The position numbers and the translations under genes are program-made. A stretch of 8,204 nucleotides of DNA, from contig CALDMQ010000080.1 of assembly GCA_937917505.1 (NCBI GenBank), positions 1 to 8,204 on the forward strand. Direction: 5' to 3'. Of this stretch, positions 5,946-8,204 are shown piece after piece. Each line of letters begins with the position of its first letter. Position 1 is the first letter of the stretch. Under the pieces are notes generated by a model. That model was given only the letters and a program-made list of their open reading frames with translations. It was not told where the DNA came from and did not search any database. The DNA is from an uncultured Erysipelotrichaceae bacterium. GTDB lineage: Bacteria > Bacillota_I > Bacilli_A > Erysipelotrichales > Coprobacillaceae.

Positions 5946-7917
5946 CCATATTTAAGTATGTACGAACAACATTATCTACAGTAAATCCGTAATTTTCAAT
6001 TATTTTATCAGCAGGAGCACTAGAACCAAATTGATCAACTGATAGCATTGCACCATCAAGACCAATATATTGATGCCAACCAAATGATGTTCCCATTTCA
6101 ATTGCTAAACGTCTACGCATATAACTTGGTAAGACTGATTCTTTGTATTCATCACTTTGTTTATTAAATAATTCCATTGAAGGTATTGAAACCACACGTA
6201 CATCATGACCTTGTTTGAATAATTCTTTTTGTGCTTGAATTGCTAATTCAACTTCACTACCAGTCGCAATCAAAATACCATCTAATTTTGATTTTTCTGA
6301 AGAAACAATATATGCCCCAGACGCAACATTTTCATAAGTTGCTTGTGTTAAGTTTGACACATTTTGTCTAGTTAGTGCTAAAACTGTAGGTGTTTCTTTA
6401 GATTCAAGTGCTAATTTCCAAGCTGCACACATTTCATATGCATCCGCCGGTCTTAGAACTTGGATATTTACCATTGAACGCATCATTGCAAGTTGCTCTA
6501 CTGGTTGATGTGTTGGACCATCTTCTCCAACTGCAATAGAATCATGAGATAATGGCAAAATAATTGGTAGTTTCATTAAACATGCCATTCTAAGAGCCGC
6601 TTTGAAATAATCACTAAATACCATAAATCCACCAGCTGCTACTTTGATACCTGTATGTAAAGTCATACCATTCATAATTGCAACCATTGCAAATTCTCTA
6701 ATTCCAAAGAATAAATTACGCCCTGTGTAATCTTCACAGCTAAATCTTGATGAATCATAGATAGTTGTTTTTGTAGAAGAAGCTAAATCTGCAGTCCCAG
6801 ACATAAATGTTGGATTTTGTGCTGCGATTGCATTGATTAACTTTTCACTAGTGTTTCTTGTGGCTTCACTAAATCCTTGAGGGAAATCTTTTAACATATC
6901 ACTATAATCAAATACATATTTACCTTGTACAGCATTTGACAATTCTTTATAAAGTTCAGGATATATGTTTTTATATTCTTTCATCATTTTTTTCCATTTA
7001 TTGAATGTACGTTTTCCACGATTAAAAACATTCTTTTGGAAATCTTCATAAACTTCATTTGGAACATAAAAGTCATCATGATTAAAGCCATATGATTGTT
7101 TTGTAGCTTTTCCATCTTCCATACCTAGCGGAGCACCATGAACTTTGTTAGTACCTTGATTTTTAGAACCATAACCAATTACAGTATCAACAATCACTAA
7201 TGTTGGTTTGAACTTTTCTTTTTTTGCTTTTTTAATAGCTTTATGAATAGCAGTAATATCGTTTCCATCATCAACACAAAGCACTTGCCAACTCATAGCT
7301 TCATATCTTTTCTTTACATTTTCACTAAAAGAATAGTCTAAAGGTCCATCAAGAGTCACATGATTTGAATCATAAAGAACAATTAGCTTTCCTAATGACA
7401 AATGTCCTGCTAAAGAAGAAGCTTCATAAGTGACACCTTCTTGCATATCACCATCACCACATAAAACATATGTATAATGATCAACGACATCAAAATTTTC
7501 TTGATTATATTTTTTAGCTAAAAAACGTTCTGCCATTGCCATACCAACGGCAGTAGGTATACCTTGACCTAATGGTCCACTTGATGCATCAACACCATCA
7601 GTCATTTCAACTTCTGGATGACCAGGCGTACGGCTTTTCCATTGTCTAAATTGTTTTAAATCTTCTATTGTTAAATCAAATCCAGATAGATGTAATAAAC
7701 TATATAATAAAGAAGATGCATGTCCACTAGCTAAAACAAAACGATCTCTATTAAACCAGTTAGACTCCTTTGGAAAAATTTTCATTTCTTTTGTAAATAA
7801 AGTATACAAAGCTGGTGCTGAACCCAAAACCATACCTGGATGTCCTGAATTTGCTTTGTTAATCATGTCAATCCCTAAAGATCGAACGGTTGCAATTGAT
7901 AATTCTGCTTGATTCAT
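5932..7917 (-). CDS. tkt: Transketolase
   Basis: Thiamine-diphosphate enzyme of the non-oxidative pentose phosphate pathway, moving two-carbon ketol units between sugar phosphates (for example xylulose-5-phosphate to ribose-5-phosphate). The 661 residues are full length. Visible marks: NSGHPG (His26), SGHAS (His66), GPLGQGI (114-120), the cofactor/metal motif GDGDMQEG ending at N185, VHGAPLG (His260), the catalytic Glu in FGIREFAM (E408), SHDSIAVGEDGPTHQPVEQ (His458, His470), LALTRQN, and the C-terminal domain ATGSEVELA with GTSFGWHQYIG. The start at 7917 has AGGAGG 9 nt upstream. It lies between a DUF896 gene and sirA, as in Bacillus, but its own terminator and a TATAAT upstream suggest a largely separate transcript. 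Cytoplasmic. Confidence 0.97.
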   Translation of the reverse strand: MNQAELSIATVRSLGIDMINKANSGHPGMVLGSAPALYTLFTKEMKIFPKESNWFNRDRFVLASGHASSLLYSLLHLSGFDLTIEDLKQFRQWKSRTPGHPEVEMTDGVDASSGPLGQGIPTAVGMAMAERFLAKKYNQENFDVVDHYTYVLCGDGDMQEGVTYEASSLAGHLSLGKLIVLYDSNHVTLDGPLDYSFSENVKKRYEAMSWQVLCVDDGNDITAIHKAIKKAKKEKFKPTLVIVDTVIGYGSKNQGTNKVHGAPLGMEDGKATKQSYGFNHDDFYVPNEVYEDFQKNVFNRGKRTFNKWKKMMKEYKNIYPELYKELSNAVQGKYVFDYSDMLKDFPQGFSEATRNTSEKLINAIAAQNPTFMSGTADLASSTKTTIYDSSRFSCEDYTGRNLFFGIREFAMVAIMNGMTLHTGIKVAAGGFMVFSDYFKAALRMACLMKLPIILPLSHDSIAVGEDGPTHQPVEQLAMMRSMVNIQVLRPADAYEMCAAWKLALESKETPTVLALTRQNVSNLTQATYENVASGAYIVSSEKSKLDGILIATGSEVELAIQAQKELFKQGHDVRVVSIPSMELFNKQSDEYKESVLPSYMRRRLAIEMGTSFGWHQYIGLDGAMLSVDQFGSSAPADKIIENYGFTVDNVVRTYLNMEKTK

Positions 7918-7944
7918 TGATTACTTCCTCCTAAACACAACAAT

Positions 7945-7973
7945 ATTATACACAAAATTACTTCATTAGAAAA
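7945..7973 (-). promoter_or_regulatory. Predicted promoter of tkt (good -10, poor -35)
   Basis: A perfect TATAAT on the minus strand (7950-7945) lies in the 69-nt gap between the DUF896 gene and tkt. The -35 position 17 bp away reads TTTTCT (7973-7968), only 3 of 6 to consensus. Transcription would start near 7938, a few bases before the AGGAGG at 7932-7927. This is suggestive only. Confidence 0.45.
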
Positions 7974-7986
7974 TAAATATCATGAT

Positions 7987-8204
7987 TTAATGAACTTTTT
8001 TCGCTTTTTTTAACTTCTTAGGTGTAACGTCTCTTCCTTGCGGATCAATCACCTTGATTCCTTTTAGTTGCTGTTCAAACCCACTTCTAAAAAGACGTAA
8101 ATATTCTTGTCTTAAAGCGTGTTGACGTTCTTTCTCTTCTTCAGTTAAACCAACAGCTTTACTTTTATGCGCTAATGCATTGATTTCTTGTATTAATTCA
8201 TCGC
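7987..8204 (-). CDS. ynzC: DUF896 (YnzC/UPF0291) family protein, partial (5' end outside window)
   Basis: The last 71 residues of a small DUF896 protein; the frame enters at 8202 and ends with TAA at 7989-7987. Bacillus YnzC has about 77 residues, so only a few N-terminal residues are missing. Family marks: a first helix ELIQEINALAHKSK, the turn GLTEEEKERQ, a second helix ALRQEYLRLFRSGF, then LKGIKVIDPQGRDVTPKKL and a basic tail. The B. subtilis protein folds as a two-helix hairpin; function is unknown, though in some species the gene sits beside lexA and SOS genes. In Bacillus it directly precedes tkt, as here. Cytoplasmic by composition. An ATG at 8202-8200 in another frame meets a stop at once and is not a start. 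Confidence 0.92.
   Translation of the reverse strand, partial: DELIQEINALAHKSKAVGLTEEEKERQHALRQEYLRLFRSGFEQQLKGIKVIDPQGRDVTPKKLKKAKKVH

Noticed and set aside
7979..7986. ATCATGAT palindrome upstream of tkt
   Set aside because: Eight symmetric bases in AT-rich DNA are expected by chance and there is no second copy.
7962..7994. Inverted repeat TTCATTA/TAATGAA after the DUF896 gene as a terminator
   Set aside because: Stem of only 7 A-T-rich pairs (one G-C) with a long loop of about 19 nt and no proper T-run; too weak to call.

Overview
The window is AT-rich, roughly one third G+C by eye. It uses the standard code, strong GGAGG-type ribosome binding sites and short intergenic gaps. Gene content and order point to a low-G+C Firmicute (Bacillota). 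The combination of DUF896, transketolase, a SirA-like protein and a UPF0154 protein next to plsY/parE/parC recalls Bacillus. The divergent protein sequences, such as the GSGNLGGTN loop of PlsY and the short SirA-like protein, fit Erysipelotrichia/Coprobacillaceae-type gut bacteria better. That lineage call is an inference from motif resemblance, not a search result.

Layout from left to right. 1-1932 (-) is parC (topoisomerase IV subunit A), cut by the left edge so that its C-terminal end is missing. 1944-3872 (-) is parE (topoisomerase IV subunit B), 11 nt upstream of parC in one operon. 3873-3966 is a compact divergent promoter region. 3967-4575 (+) is plsY (glycerol-3-phosphate acyltransferase). 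A hairpin at 4574-4606 separates plsY from the convergent gene. 4602-5231 (-) is a histidine (phosphoglycerate mutase-like) phosphatase. 5257-5463 (-) is a small membrane protein of the UPF0154/YneF family. 5479-5868 (-) is a SirA-like replication inhibitor. 5932-7917 (-) is tkt (transketolase) with a clear terminator at its end. 7987-8204 (-) is a DUF896/YnzC protein cut by the right edge; only a few N-terminal residues are missing.

Functionally the window joins chromosome decatenation (ParCE), phospholipid synthesis (PlsY), the non-oxidative pentose phosphate pathway (Tkt) and small housekeeping proteins. Every gene has an identifiable family. There is no mobile element, CRISPR array, RNA gene or cassette of unknown genes, and no stretch over 300 bases without a gene.

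The points most worth a second look are the diverged SirA-like protein in its conserved place, the back-to-back plsY/parE promoters with abutting -35 boxes, and a perfect 22-bp palindrome that carries the UPF0154 stop codon ahead of a phosphatase gene lacking a usual ribosome binding site. I see no sign of a wholly new system.
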